Shown one piece after another: positions 45,619 through 57,980 of a stretch of DNA of 64,000 nucleotides. Under the pieces are notes generated by a model that saw only the letters and a program-made list of their open reading frames with translations, searched no databases and had not been told where the DNA came from. Positions within the stretch are counted from its first letter, which is position 1. The number at the start of each line of letters is the position of its first letter. This DNA is from Bifidobacterium criceti (GTDB lineage: Bacteria > Actinomycetota > Actinomycetes > Actinomycetales > Bifidobacteriaceae). Location of the stretch: the NCBI RefSeq assembly GCF_002286935.1, contig NZ_MVOH01000006.1, positions 186,001-250,000 of the forward strand. Reading direction: 5' to 3'. The position numbers and the translations under genes were made by a program.

Positions 45619-46968
45619 TCACGCGTTCGCGAGCGCGTCGATGATGTAGTTGTTGACGGTCGCCTTGACGTCCTCGAGGTGGTCGGGGCGCGTCGATGCG
45701 ATGATCTCGGACTGCGGCTTGTCGATCGCGTAGTCGTTGAGCGACTCGAGCGTCGCGGTGCCGTCGTCGATTGTCTTGCCGATGCCGGAATCATAGGAGC
45801 CGTACCGGTTCGCGACGAGGTCCTCGATGTACTTGTCCTGATGCATCTTGTCGGCGACGAGCAGGCCCGCCGCGAAGGTGTCCATGCCGGCGATGTGCGC
45901 ACGGAAGAGGTCCTCCGCCGTGAACGACGTGCGGCGCGGCTTCGCGTCGAAGTTGAGGCCGCCGTGGGGGCCGATCTGGCCTTCGTCGAGCACTTCCCAC
46001 ATGACGGAGGTCGTCTCGTACAGGTTCGTCGGGAATTCGTCGAGGTCCCAGCCGAGCAGCATGTCGCCCTGGTTCGCGTCGAGCGAGCCGAGCACGCCGT
46101 TGTCGCGCGCGACGCGGATCTCGTGCTGGTACGTGTGTCCGGCGAGGTTCGCGTGGTTGCCTTCGAGGTTGAGCTTGAAGACGTCGATGAGGTCGTAGGC
46201 GCGCAGGAAGTTGCACGCGGTCGCCGCATCGAAGTCGTACTGGTGCGTCATCGGCTCCTTCGCCTTCGGTTCGATGAGGAACTGCGCGGTCATGCCGATC
46301 TGCTTCGCGTAGTCGGCGCACATGTGGAAGAAGCGCGCCATGTGCTCCTGCTCACGCTTCATGTCGGTGACCCACAGGTTCTCGTAGCCTTCGCGGCCGC
46401 CCCAGAACACATAGTTCTCGGCGCCGAGGCGCTTGCCGATCTCGAGCGAGTGCTTGAGCTGGCCGGCGGCGTATGCGTAGACGTCGGCGAACGGCGACGT
46501 GGACGCGCCTGCGACGAAGCGCGGGTTCGTGAAGAGCGAGGACGTGTTCCACAGCAGCTTGACGCCCGTGGACTTCATGTTCTCCTCGATCTTGTCAACG
46601 ACGCGGTCGAGGTTCGCGTTCGTCTCGCGCAGCGTGTCGCCTTCCGGGGCGATGTCGCGGTCATGGAAGCAGAAGTATTCGGCGCCGAGCTTCGTGAAGA
46701 ACTCGAACGCGTAGTCGACCTTCGCGAGCGCGTTGTCCATCGGGTCGGCGTATTTGCCGTCCCACGGGCGCTGCGCGGTGCCGTTGCCGAAGGGGTCGGT
46801 GAGCGGCGCGTCGAAGGTGTGCCACCAGGCGACGCCGAAGCGCAGCCAGTCCTTCATCTTCTTGCCGGCGACCACTTTGTCGGCGTCGTAATACTGGAAT
46901 CCGAGTCCCTCGACGGGGCCGTTGCCGCGTCCGACGTACTCAATCGTATCGATGTCCCACAGTCCCAT
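45619..46968 (-). CDS. xylA: Xylose isomerase
   Basis: Interconverts D-xylose and D-xylulose; a metal-dependent TIM barrel of 449 residues (class II length). The catalytic pair His102/Asp105 is in [13 protein letters not shown]. Metal-site residues appear in [16 protein letters not shown] (Glu, Lys), [20 protein letters not shown] (Glu, His) and [18 protein letters not shown] (Asp cluster). The start at 46968 follows AAAGGAG; a GTG two codons upstream abuts that site and is unlikely. Its promoter (47137-47165) carries an overlapping palindrome. With xylB it commits xylose to the phosphoketolase pathway. Confidence 0.97.
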   Translation of the reverse strand: MGLWDIDTIEYVGRGNGPVEGLGFQYYDADKVVAGKKMKDWLRFGVAWWHTFDAPLTDPFGNGTAQRPWDGKYADPMDNALAKVDYAFEFFTKLGAEYFCFHDRDIAPEGDTLRETNANLDRVVDKIEENMKSTGVKLLWNTSSLFTNPRFVAGASTSPFADVYAYAAGQLKHSLEIGKRLGAENYVFWGGREGYENLWVTDMKREQEHMARFFHMCADYAKQIGMTAQFLIEPKAKEPMTHQYDFDAATACNFLRAYDLIDVFKLNLEGNHANLAGHTYQHEIRVARDNGVLGSLDANQGDMLLGWDLDEFPTNLYETTSVMWEVLDEGQIGPHGGLNFDAKPRRTSFTAEDLFRAHIAGMDTFAAGLLVADKMHQDKYIEDLVANRYGSYDSGIGKTIDDGTATLESLNDYAIDKPQSEIIASTRPDHLEDVKATVNNYIIDALANA

Positions 46969-47125
46969 GGCCACTCCTTTGTCCGGCTGTGCTGTTGTGC
47001 TTCATCGCTCAGGCGTTCCACAGACGACATACCGCCATCCGCGTGGATCGCCCGACCACGTCACCGTGGTCGTTTCAGCTGTTGTGTTCTTATTGTTCTG
47101 TTTCGACGAACACTATGTTCATTCG

Positions 47126-47140
47126 TCTTACTAAGTAAGA
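47126..47140. promoter_or_regulatory. Perfect 15-bp palindrome overlapping the xylA -10 and start
   Basis: TCTTACT-A-AGTAAGA, with arms of 7 around a central A. It overlaps the -10 (47137-47142) and the probable transcription start. It shares ACTAAGTA with the operator at 42326-42345. Confidence 0.7.
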
Positions 47141-47165
47141 TAGAACGACGCTCCGTCTTTGTCAA
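47137..47165 (-). promoter_or_regulatory. xylA promoter
   Basis: Read on the minus strand: consensus TTGACA (47165-47160), 17-base spacer, TATCTT (47142-47137). Just upstream of the -35, AGTTAGATGA repeats a 10-base segment of the xylB-ROK intergenic operator. Confidence 0.8.
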
Positions 47166-47532
47166 ATCATCTAACTTTTATCGGCGTGTTCCACGCAACG
47201 ACTGCGATGACAACGACATCCGACGGCAACGGACGATGAAAAGGCGCGCAGGTCGGCCCCCTCACGATGCCGTCCCCGCCGCGCGTCGCGACCCGCTCAC
47301 CCGCCCTTCCGTCCGCCCCACCCATATGAGCTGCGCATGCAGCTCACTTCCATTGTGCGGCAACGGTTTTCCGCCACAACCGGCGTTCGCGGAAACCTCA
47401 CAAGACATTCACGAATATCACGATACAATACAACATCAATCGTTGCGCATATCGCAATCAATGGTCATCGTATGATGTCGACATCCATGTTCATAGGTGG
47501 ACGTTTCGATGTGCGGACGGCGGACGATGCGC

Positions 47533-48057
47533 TCACGCGCGCAGCCACGCGACGAAATCGTCCGCGACTTGCGCGAGCGCATCGTCATCGATCGTCTTCG
47601 ACGAGCCGTGCACGATGAACGGATCCTCATATTCGAGACCAAGGTAGCGCGCGGTGATGCGGTACGGCAGCAGCAGCGCGTCCATCGTCGCGCCATGCTT
47701 GCCGTCGGCCGTGTACATGTCGCGCGCACCGCCCGTCGTCACGGCGAGCAGCATCGTCTTGCCGGCGAGTGCATCGCCGCCGCCATACGCCCACCCCGGC
47801 GTGAACACGGCGTCCTCCCACTGTTTCATCAGTGCGGGCGCGCTGTACCAATAGAACGGGAAGAGGAACGCGAGCCGGTCGCAGCGTTCGCATACGCGGT
47901 GCTCCTCGTCGACGTCGATGGCGAAATCCGGATACAACGCGTACATGTCGCGCACGATGACGGCATCGTCCGCCTCGCGCGCCGCGCGCTCCATGAGTGT
48001 GCGGTTGACCTTCGACTGTGCGAGACGGTCGTGGAACACCATAAGCGACGTCGTCAT
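47533..48057 (-). CDS. NAD(P)H-dependent oxidoreductase, flavodoxin-like fold (KefF/DT-diaphorase type)
   Basis: Probable FMN-containing quinone or nitro reductase of 174 residues. The fold is suggested by the N-terminal strand-loop (LMVFHDRLAQSKVNRTLME), the RLAFLFPFYWYSAPALMKQWEDAVF segment typical of the family, and AVTTGGARDMYTADGK. The start at 48057 follows AGGAGGTG. It is divergent from metY with a 225-bp gap. The physiological substrate is unknown; close families include general stress protein 14 and KefF-like modulators. Confidence 0.87.
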   Translation of the reverse strand: MTTSLMVFHDRLAQSKVNRTLMERAAREADDAVIVRDMYALYPDFAIDVDEEHRVCERCDRLAFLFPFYWYSAPALMKQWEDAVFTPGWAYGGGDALAGKTMLLAVTTGGARDMYTADGKHGATMDALLLPYRITARYLGLEYEDPFIVHGSSKTIDDDALAQVADDFVAWLRA

Positions 48058-48282
48058 CGGACACCTCCTGATTCGCGCACCCCACTACGCAACGGACGTC
48101 CGCACACAGTGTGGGACACCCGTTGCGCCGCGCGGCGCGGCCATGATGTAATACGTGATGTCCAAATCTACCCCGGCATCCGGTACAGCACAACGAGACC
48201 CAGGCATCCGGCGAGGGGCGCCGCGCAGCGCGGCACACACCAACGCGGCGCACAGCGCCGATAGCGAACAGAAGGAGCAAGC

Positions 48283-49581
48283 ATGGCAGCAGCACCGCTC
48301 GGCAACGAACACGAGGACACAATCTGCGTACAGGGCGGCTACCAGCCCGGCAACGGCGAATCGCGCACGCCGCCGATCATCCAGGCGACGACGTTCAAAT
48401 ACACGTCGAGCGAACAGATGAGCCGCCTGTTCGACCTGTCCGAATCCGGCTACTTCTACACGCGTCTGCAGAACCCGACGAACGACACCGTCGCCGCGAA
48501 GATCTGCGCGATGGAAGGCGGCGCGGCGGCGATGCTCACGTCGAGCGGACAGGCGGCGAACTTCTTCGCATTGTTCAACATCTGCAACGAAGGCGACCAC
48601 ATCGTCGCATCGAGCGCGATCTACGGCGGCACGTTCAACCTCATCAACGTGACGATGCGCAAGATGGGCATCACGTGCACGTTCGTCTCGCCCGACTGTT
48701 CCGACGAGGAGCTCGAAGCCGCGTTCCAACCGAACACGAAGGCCGTCTTCGGCGAATCGATCGCGAACCCCGCGCTCATCGTCCTCGATTTCGAGAAGTT
48801 CGCGCACGCCGCGCACGCGCACGGTGTGCCGCTCATCGTCGACAACACGTTCCCGACGCCGATCAACTGCCAACCGTTCCGCTACGGCGTCGACATCGTG
48901 ACGCACGCGACGACGAAGTACATGGACGGCCACGGCTCGTGCGTCGGCGGCGCGATCGTCGACTCCGGCAACTTCGATTGGCTCGCGCACGCCGAGAAGT
49001 TCCCGGGGATGTGCACGCCCGACGATTCCTACCATGGCGTCGTCTACGCGAAGGACTTCGGCAAGGCCGCATTCATCACGAAGGCGACCGCGCAGCTCAT
49101 GCGCGACTTCGGCTCGACGCCGGCCCCGATCAACTCGTGGATCATGGGCATGCACCTCGAATCGCTCGGTGTACGCATCGAGCGCCACTGCGCGAACGCA
49201 CGCAAGGTCGCGGCGTTCCTCGAGGACGACCCGCGCATCTCGTGGGTGAGCTGCCCCGAACTGCCCGGCGACAAATATCATGCGCTCGCCGAGAAGTACA
49301 TGCCGGACGGCACATGCGGCGTCATCTCGTTCGGCGTGCCCGGCGGCCGCGACAAGGTGTCCGCGTTCCTTGACCATCTCCAGATGATCTCGATCGCGAC
49401 GCATGTCGCCGACGCGCGCAGCTGCGTGCTCTACCCGGCCGGCACGACGCACCGCCAGCTCACCGAGGAGCAGCTCGACGAGGCAGGCGTCGGCATCGAC
49501 CTCGTGCGCCTGAGCTGCGGCATCGAGAACGCCGACGACATCATCGCCGACATCCGCCAGGCGCTCGACGCGGCGCTGTGA
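48283..49581 (+). CDS. metY: O-acetylhomoserine sulfhydrylase (homocysteine synthase)
   Basis: PLP enzyme that makes homocysteine from O-acetylhomoserine and sulphide, giving methionine synthesis by direct sulfhydrylation. It has 432 residues. PLP is bound by Lys212 in THATTKYMDGHG; further signatures are YTRLQNPTNDT, SSGQAANFFALFNI, VDNTFPTP and the C-terminal VRLSCGIENADDI. The long insert around residues 225-260 (DSYHGVVYAKDFG) is typical of MetY and separates it from MetB/MetC. The start follows GAAGGAGCAAGC. No SAM riboswitch is seen upstream. Confidence 0.94.
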   Translation: MAAAPLGNEHEDTICVQGGYQPGNGESRTPPIIQATTFKYTSSEQMSRLFDLSESGYFYTRLQNPTNDTVAAKICAMEGGAAAMLTSSGQAANFFALFNICNEGDHIVASSAIYGGTFNLINVTMRKMGITCTFVSPDCSDEELEAAFQPNTKAVFGESIANPALIVLDFEKFAHAAHAHGVPLIVDNTFPTPINCQPFRYGVDIVTHATTKYMDGHGSCVGGAIVDSGNFDWLAHAEKFPGMCTPDDSYHGVVYAKDFGKAAFITKATAQLMRDFGSTPAPINSWIMGMHLESLGVRIERHCANARKVAAFLEDDPRISWVSCPELPGDKYHALAEKYMPDGTCGVISFGVPGGRDKVSAFLDHLQMISIATHVADARSCVLYPAGTTHRQLTEEQLDEAGVGIDLVRLSCGIENADDIIADIRQALDAAL

Positions 49582-49610
49582 CGAGGGACACCCCCCGACA
49601 TTGCACTGAT

Positions 49611-49650
49611 CGTGGCCGTATTCCCGGGTTTTTCCGGGAATACGGCCACG
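49611..49650 (+). terminator. metY terminator
   Basis: 17-bp perfect arms (49611-49627 and 49634-49650) enclose the loop GTTTTT. It lies 30 bp after the metY stop and before ettA. Confidence 0.85.
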
Positions 49651-49761
49651 TCGTATGCGGTAGTACGGTGCTGTAGACCGCTTTTGGAATAATGGTCATG
49701 CATTTTGTGACCGCTTCGATTTTCCCAACGAAGCAAGACGGACAACGGAACGGATTCAACC

Positions 49762-51438
49762 TTGGCTGAGTTTATCTATCAGATGATTAACGCCCGTAAG
49801 GCGTATGGAGACCGCGTGATCCTCGACAACGTCACGCTGAGCTTCCTTCCGGGCGCGAAGATCGGCGTCGTCGGCCCGAACGGCATGGGCAAGTCGACAT
49901 TGCTCAAGATCATGGCGGGGCTCGATACGGTGAGCAACGGCGAAGCGTCGCTCACGCCCGGCTACAGCGTCGGCATCCTCCAGCAGGAGCCGCCGCTCGA
50001 TGATGACAAGACCGTCGGCGAGAACATCAAGATGGCGTTCGGCGACATCGCACAGAAGGTCGCCCGGTTCAACGAGATCGGCGAGGAGATGGCGAACCCG
50101 GACGCCGACTTCGACGCACTGATGGAGGAAATGGGCAAGCTGCAGACCGAGATCGACGCGGCGAACGGCTGGGACCTCGACTCGCAGCTCGAACAGGCGA
50201 TGGACGCGCTGCAGTGCCCCGACCCGGACACGCCGGTCTCGGTATGCTCGGGTGGCGAACGCCGCCGCGTCGCACTGTGCAAGCTGCTGCTTGAGGCGCC
50301 CGACCTGCTGCTGCTCGACGAGCCTACGAACCACCTCGACGCCGAATCGATCCTGTGGCTTGAGAAGTTCCTGCACCAGTACCCCGGCGCCGTCATCGCC
50401 GTCACGCACGACCGCTACTTCATGGACAACGTCGCGGAATGGATTTGCGAAGTCGACCGCGGCCAGCTCTACCCGTACAAGGGCAACTACTCGACGTATC
50501 TCGAGACGAAGGCGAAGCGCATGGAGATCCAGGGCGCGAAGGACGCGAAGCTCGCGAAGCGCCTCAAGAACGAACTCGAATGGGTCCGCTCGTCGCCGAA
50601 GGCACGTCAGGCGAAGAACAAGGCGCGTCTCGAACGCTACGACCAGATGGAGCAGGAGGCGCGCAATTCGAAGAAGCTCGACTTCTCCGAGATCCAGATC
50701 CCGCCGGGACCGCGTCTGGGTTCGACGGTCCTCGAAGCCGAGCACATCCACAAGGCGTTCGGCGACCGTGTGCTCATCGACGACCTGAGTTTCACATTGC
50801 CACGCAACGGCATCGTCGGCGTCATCGGCCCGAACGGCGTCGGCAAGTCGACGCTCTTCAAGACGATCGTCGGCCTCGAACCGCTTTCGGGCGGCGACCT
50901 CAAGATCGGCGAGACCGTCAAGATCAGCTACGTCGACCAGAACCGCGCGGGCCTCGACCCGAACAAGAACCTGTGGGAGGCGGTCTCCGACGGCAACGAC
51001 TTCATCGAGGTCGGCGGCGTCGAAGTGCCGACGCGCGCCTATGTCGCGAGCTTCGGTTTCAAGGGATCCGACCAGCAGAAGCTCACCGGTGTGTTGTCCG
51101 GCGGCGAGCGCAACCGCCTCAACCTCGCGCTCACGCTCAAGCAGGGCGGCAACCTGCTGCTGCTCGACGAGCCGACGAACGATCTGGACGTCGAGACGCT
51201 CGAAAGCCTCGAGAACGCGCTCATCGAGTTCCCGGGCTGCGCCGTCGTGATCTCGCACGACCGTTGGTTCCTCGACCGCATCGCGACGCACATCCTCGCG
51301 TGGGAGGGCGATGACGAGAACCCGGCGCGCTGGTACTGGTTCGAAGGCAACTTCCAGTCGTACCAGGAGAACAAGATCGCAAGGCTCGGCGAGGAGGCGG
51401 CGCGCCCGCACCGCCTGCACCGCAAGCTCACGCGCTGA
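49762..51438 (+). CDS. ettA: ABC-F translation factor EttA
   Basis: Energy-dependent translational throttle protein of 558 residues that binds the ribosomal E site and gates the first elongation cycles. It has two ABC domains: Walker A GPNGMGKS at 38-45 and GPNGVGKS near residue 355, each with a signature (CSGGERRRV, LSGGERNRL) and Walker B ending DEPTNHLD and DEPTNDLD. The linker between them includes the basic PtIM helices and the EttA arm region (about 90-145). Length and arm fit EttA better than the antibiotic-resistance ABC-Fs. The start is TTG at 49762 with only a weak upstream GGAACGGA. Confidence 0.94.
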   Translation: MAEFIYQMINARKAYGDRVILDNVTLSFLPGAKIGVVGPNGMGKSTLLKIMAGLDTVSNGEASLTPGYSVGILQQEPPLDDDKTVGENIKMAFGDIAQKVARFNEIGEEMANPDADFDALMEEMGKLQTEIDAANGWDLDSQLEQAMDALQCPDPDTPVSVCSGGERRRVALCKLLLEAPDLLLLDEPTNHLDAESILWLEKFLHQYPGAVIAVTHDRYFMDNVAEWICEVDRGQLYPYKGNYSTYLETKAKRMEIQGAKDAKLAKRLKNELEWVRSSPKARQAKNKARLERYDQMEQEARNSKKLDFSEIQIPPGPRLGSTVLEAEHIHKAFGDRVLIDDLSFTLPRNGIVGVIGPNGVGKSTLFKTIVGLEPLSGGDLKIGETVKISYVDQNRAGLDPNKNLWEAVSDGNDFIEVGGVEVPTRAYVASFGFKGSDQQKLTGVLSGGERNRLNLALTLKQGGNLLLLDEPTNDLDVETLESLENALIEFPGCAVVISHDRWFLDRIATHILAWEGDDENPARWYWFEGNFQSYQENKIARLGEEAARPHRLHRKLTR

Positions 51439-51465
51439 CATCCGCCCAGCAACGGACAGGCTGCA

Positions 51466-51530
51466 ACGGCCCCCCGTGCGTCCGGCTTGGTCGCAATCCG
51501 CGACCAGTCCGGACGCGCGGGGGGCCGTTT
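51466..51530 (+). terminator. ettA terminator
   Basis: A long stem-loop: ACGGCCCCCCG pairs with CGGGGGGCCGT, with further pairing inside (GCGTCCGG/CCGGACGC and TGGTCGC/GCGACCA). TTTTCC follows, making this one of the more classical intrinsic terminators in the window. Confidence 0.88.
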
Positions 51531-51715
51531 TCCGTCCGCTTTCCCCACCACTTGCACGCATTCCGGACACGGAGCGTCAAATACGCCGAGCGTAACAATT
51601 CGAGGCACGTTCTTAACACGCCGTTGCTAGATTGCAAGAAGTCAACGCAATCGCCCGCGCATCGGGCGCCACCCATGACGCGGACAAGCGCCGCGCATCG
51701 CAGAAAGGACACCGC

Positions 51716-52645
<930 letters not shown>

Positions 52646-52675
52646 GCCGCGGGCGCGGGCGTCCGACGGCGCCCG

Positions 52676-53251
52676 TCAGCGCCTGTCGGACGTGGCTCCG
52701 TCATCGGCGTCCCATGCGACGCCACGGTCGCGGTCGCCACGGTCCATCTTCATCCGTTTCATCTTCTTCATCTTCGGGTTCTCCGGGCCTTCCGACGGCG
52801 GCAGCTGGCAGAAGCCTTCGGCGATGATGCCACACACCATGTCGATGAGGCTCGCGACACATGCGACCGCGCATTCGATGACGATTGTGCGGTAGTACGG
52901 CGCCTGGACGCGGCCGACGACCATGAGCAGCTCCCCCGCATACCATCCGAGAAGCACGGCGCCCGCAAGAGCGAGCGCCTTCGCGAGGATGAGCGTGTCG
53001 ACGGCGCGTTCGGGCGTGACCGTCTTGAGTTCGACGCGTTTGCGCGGCTCGGTCGTCGTGTACCGGCGCACCTGCCATGCGGCGACGAGCACACCGACGC
53101 CGAACACGATGAGGACCGCGGAGACGAACCATGGCAGTCCGAGGAGCGACACATGGTGACGTTCCTCGATTGATGCCGTCACCGTTCCACCGCATACGCC
53201 GATGATGATTGCGAGGACGTACACCCACCACCGTATGCGATGCGCCCTCAT
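52676..53251 (-). CDS. DUF3180-family membrane protein
   Basis: Membrane protein of 191 residues with four predicted helices: WWVYVLAIIIGVCGGTVTAS (about 8-27), LPWFVSAVLIVFGVGVLVAAW (about 39-59), a third around 88-110 and a fourth around 125-145. The tail is basic and Met-rich (PKMKKMKRMKMDRGD). In actinobacteria this family typically sits at the end of the folate gene cluster next to folK, as here. It overlaps the folB/K-like stop by ATGA at 53248-53251. Function unknown. Confidence 0.83.
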   Translation of the reverse strand: MRAHRIRWWVYVLAIIIGVCGGTVTASIEERHHVSLLGLPWFVSAVLIVFGVGVLVAAWQVRRYTTTEPRKRVELKTVTPERAVDTLILAKALALAGAVLLGWYAGELLMVVGRVQAPYYRTIVIECAVACVASLIDMVCGIIAEGFCQLPPSEGPENPKMKKMKRMKMDRGDRDRGVAWDADDGATSDRR

Positions 53252-54135
53252 TGTTTCCCCCCGATGATCCAATGGTCCGATTCGAGCCCCGCGAACGGCG
53301 CGTCGGGTGCGCTCGCGAGCAGGAACGCGAGTGGGTCGCCGTGGAACGTCGCATCAGGGTCCATATCCATCCACGGTGCGAGGATCGCGGCACGGTTGCC
53401 CGCACCGCCGTCGTCGATACGTGCACGTTCGCGTTCGTCCACGCCGTCGATGTCGATGATATGCAATGCGACGTCGCCGTCGTGGGCGCGCGACGCCGCG
53501 TTGAGGAACGCGGTCAACGCCGCGACGTCCATCGTCGTGCCGAGTGTGACGACGGCGGTGCGTGTGTCGTTTCCGTCCGCCGTCATCGCATGGTAAAGCG
53601 GTGAGATGCCGTCGATTTGGGTGTTTGGGGCGGCGTCGAGCGCGACGATGACATCGCGGAAGAGGCGTGCCGCGTGTGGTGAGGCGCTTTCCATCGACAC
53701 GACGGCGGCATGCGGCTGCGGCGCAGCCCCGCCGGCTGTGTCGTGTGTGACATGTGCTGCCGTTGTGCTCATGTGGGTGTCCGCCGCACGCGGATCAGGT
53801 GACGCCTCCCCCGCATGCGCGTGCCAGCTCACGCTTGCGCATGGTGCGTCCTCTCGTGCCGCATCGAGTGTGAGCGTCACGGACACCGTGTCCGCTTCCG
53901 TGTGCCGACGTGCGGTCTCGGCGACTGCTTCGGCGATCATCGCGCCGGTCTCGCCGTCATGTGCGGTGGCCGTCTCGATGACGCATCCGACGAGTGACGA
54001 CGCTGATGCGCGCGGGACGAGACCGCCATGTACCTCGACGTCGATGACGGCGCGTGCGGCGCCATCGAAGGGGTCGTCGACGATGTCGACCGCGCCGGGG
54101 CACACCCCGTGGCATGTGAGCGTGCGAAGGCCCAT
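53248..54135 (-). CDS. Degenerate FolB-FolK-like fusion protein
   Basis: Protein of 295 residues in the place where bifidobacteria carry the fused dihydroneopterin aldolase/HPPK gene. Residues 1-95 match the FolB outline (LRTLTCHGVCPGAVDIV, then a VDIV-type strand and IAEAVAETARRH), and about 155-295 the FolK outline (AARLFRDVIVALDAAP, ISPLYHAMTADG, LHIIDIDGVDERER). Key residues look lost: the FolB glutamate after HGV is glycine, the C-terminal VxKP lysine motif is absent, and the FolK arginines preceding DxD are not seen. The middle is a His/Ala-rich linker. The start at 54135 follows AAGGAAGGAACG. The frame is intact. It is probably not an active folate enzyme. Confidence 0.7.
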   Translation of the reverse strand: MGLRTLTCHGVCPGAVDIVDDPFDGAARAVIDVEVHGGLVPRASASSLVGCVIETATAHDGETGAMIAEAVAETARRHTEADTVSVTLTLDAAREDAPCASVSWHAHAGEASPDPRAADTHMSTTAAHVTHDTAGGAAPQPHAAVVSMESASPHAARLFRDVIVALDAAPNTQIDGISPLYHAMTADGNDTRTAVVTLGTTMDVAALTAFLNAASRAHDGDVALHIIDIDGVDERERARIDDGGAGNRAAILAPWMDMDPDATFHGDPLAFLLASAPDAPFAGLESDHWIIGGKQ

Positions 54136-54236
54136 GTTCGTTCCTTCCTTCCGATACCTGTTGCAGACCACCCGGAACAGGACAGGCCCGGGCTTGTCGC
54201 GCCGGGCCTGTGGCGGGGACCGATTCGTCCGGTCCC

Positions 54237-56323
<2,087 letters not shown>

Positions 56324-56327
<4 letters not shown>

Positions 56328-56887
56328 GCCTGCTCTCCTTCGTATACTTCCGGTTTCAACACCGCGATCGAATCAAGGTTCCTGTACCGTTCGTCATAAT
56401 CAAGTCCGAAACCGACGACGAACTCGTCCGGGATCACGAATCCCTTGTATTTCACATCCAATTGCACCTGGTGACGCGCCGGTTTCTCCAGCAGCGCGAA
56501 GATCTCGACCGAAGCCGCGCCGCGCCGTTTGAGTTCGTCGACGAGCCATTTGAGCGTGAGTCCCGAATCGATGATGTCCTCGACGATGAGCACGTCGCGG
56601 CCGCATACATCGGCCGACAGGTCCTGGCGCACGGTGATGGTGCCGCTGCTCACGGTGCCCGCCCCATAGCTCGACAGACTCATGTAGTCCATTTCAAGTG
56701 GAATCGACATCGCCTGAGAGAACGCCACCATCGTATTGGCCGCGCCTTTGAGCACGCATACGAGCAGCGGCGTGCGGCCGCGGTAGTCTTCGCTCGCGCG
56801 CGCTGCGGTCTCGGTGATCTTCCCCATGATCTGCTCATGGCTCAGGAGCTCATGATCGATCTCGTTCTCTATGTCGACGATTTGCAT
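56324..56887 (-). CDS. hpt: Hypoxanthine phosphoribosyltransferase
   Basis: Salvages hypoxanthine (and probably guanine) to IMP/GMP with PRPP. It has 187 residues, typical. The PRPP loop is VLIVEDIIDSGLTLKWL, the flexible catalytic loop is YMSLSSYGAGTVSSG, and the purine-binding end includes KYKGFVIPDEFVVGFGLDYDERYRN. It starts inside the 3' end of tilS (38-base overlap) and overlaps ftsH at its own 3' end. The tilS-hpt-ftsH order is conserved widely in Gram-positive bacteria. Confidence 0.97.
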
Positions 56888-57977
56888 GCGTTACATCTTC
56901 GCACACCTCAATGACGTGTTTCTTACGATTCGCTGTACGTTTTCTGGGAAGTCGCACCGCCTGCTGCCCGTGCCAATGCGAGACGAGCGCCTCGACGGCG
57001 TCGACGTGGCGTTTGCCGCTTCCGGGTGCGCATATTGAGAGCGTGCGCGCGACGACGCGGAACCGCAGCGCCGCGTCCTCGGCCGCGAGCGCGCGCGCGT
57101 CGATGCACGCGTGGGGCGCGCCGTCATCATCGTATGCGATCGTGACGGTGCGCGCGAACACGTCGTCGGCGCGAGCGTCGAGATAGTCGACGTCGCGGCG
57201 CGCGATGGCGGCGCCGTCGGCGAGCATCGCGACCATGTCGCGTCCGGCGAACGCGTTGAGATACGGCAGCAACGTATGCCGTATGCGTGAACGCAGCGGG
57301 AAATGCGCGGGAAGCGCTTCACCGGCGGCGAAGGCGTCGCCGTTCGTCGGATCGTCCCACCAGTCGAGGTCGAGGTCCTCGCATATCGATGTCGTCGCCG
57401 CGCGCGTCACGCCGAGGAAGGGGCGCACGAACCGCACACCGTCGACACATTGCCCGGGCGGCATCCCGGCGAGCGCGTCGACGCCACCCGAACGGATGAG
57501 GTCGATGAGGACGCTTTCCGCTTGGTCGTCTTTCGTATGCGCAAGCAGCACGGCTGTTGCACCGAGGCGGCGTGCCTCGTCGACGAGCGCCGCATACCGC
57601 GCGTCGCGGGCGGCGGCTTCGGCGCCCTGTCCGCGTTCCTCGACCTGTACGGCGCGCACAACACACGGATCGGCGCCAAGCGCCGCGCATTGTGCGGCGG
57701 CGCGTGCCGCGGTCTCGGCCGAGCCGGGTTGCATGCCGTGGTCGACGACGACGGCGCCACAGCGCACACCCCACGCCGCGCACGCCGTATCGGCGACGGC
57801 CATGAGCGCGAGGGAATCACGTCCTCCCGAGCATGCGACGAGCACGAGCGGCGCGTCGGGCGCCGGCTCGTGTTCGCCATGCCGTGCGAAACGCGCGTCC
57901 TGGACGCCGATGCCCAAGGCTGTCAGACTGCGGCGCACGGCGCCGATCGCGTGTTTCATCGCCGCTGAATACGCCAT
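56850..57977 (-). CDS. tilS: tRNA(Ile)-lysidine synthase
   Basis: Attaches lysine to C34 of the CAU-anticodon tRNA-Ile so that it reads AUA. It has 375 residues. The ATP pyrophosphatase loop SGGRDS is at 50-55 (ACSGGRDSLALMAVADTA). Family-typical segments are VVDHGMQPGS, the RDARYAALVDEARRLGATAVLLAHTKDDQAES core and GMPPGQCVDGVRFVRPFLGVTR. It ends in a short basic tail and lacks the longer C-terminal domains of E. coli TilS. It lies 3 bp after dacB and overlaps hpt. A possible substrate tRNA is at 30190-30266. Confidence 0.95.
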   Translation of the reverse strand: MAYSAAMKHAIGAVRRSLTALGIGVQDARFARHGEHEPAPDAPLVLVACSGGRDSLALMAVADTACAAWGVRCGAVVVDHGMQPGSAETAARAAAQCAALGADPCVVRAVQVEERGQGAEAAARDARYAALVDEARRLGATAVLLAHTKDDQAESVLIDLIRSGGVDALAGMPPGQCVDGVRFVRPFLGVTRAATTSICEDLDLDWWDDPTNGDAFAAGEALPAHFPLRSRIRHTLLPYLNAFAGRDMVAMLADGAAIARRDVDYLDARADDVFARTVTIAYDDDGAPHACIDARALAAEDAALRFRVVARTLSICAPGSGKRHVDAVEALVSHWHGQQAVRLPRKRTANRKKHVIEVCEDVTHANRRHRERDRS

Positions 57978-57980
57978 CGC

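Larger units (their letters stand above)
46969..47532. other. Intergenic region upstream of xylA (564 bp)
   Basis: No credible gene is seen. The left third holds the xylA promoter and operators. The right part has two small hairpins (GAGCTGC/GCAGCTC near 47328-47345, and an imperfect one just after it) that could terminate the flavodoxin-fold gene ending at 47533. Confidence 0.65.

Noticed and set aside
45229-47475. A 748-codon plus-strand gene across xylA
   Set aside because: It is antisense to xylA, which has all catalytic motifs, and its composition is that of a high-GC shadow frame.
48058-48282. SAM riboswitch upstream of metY
   Set aside because: No recognisable SAM-I or SAM-II core; only GC-rich short repeats are seen.
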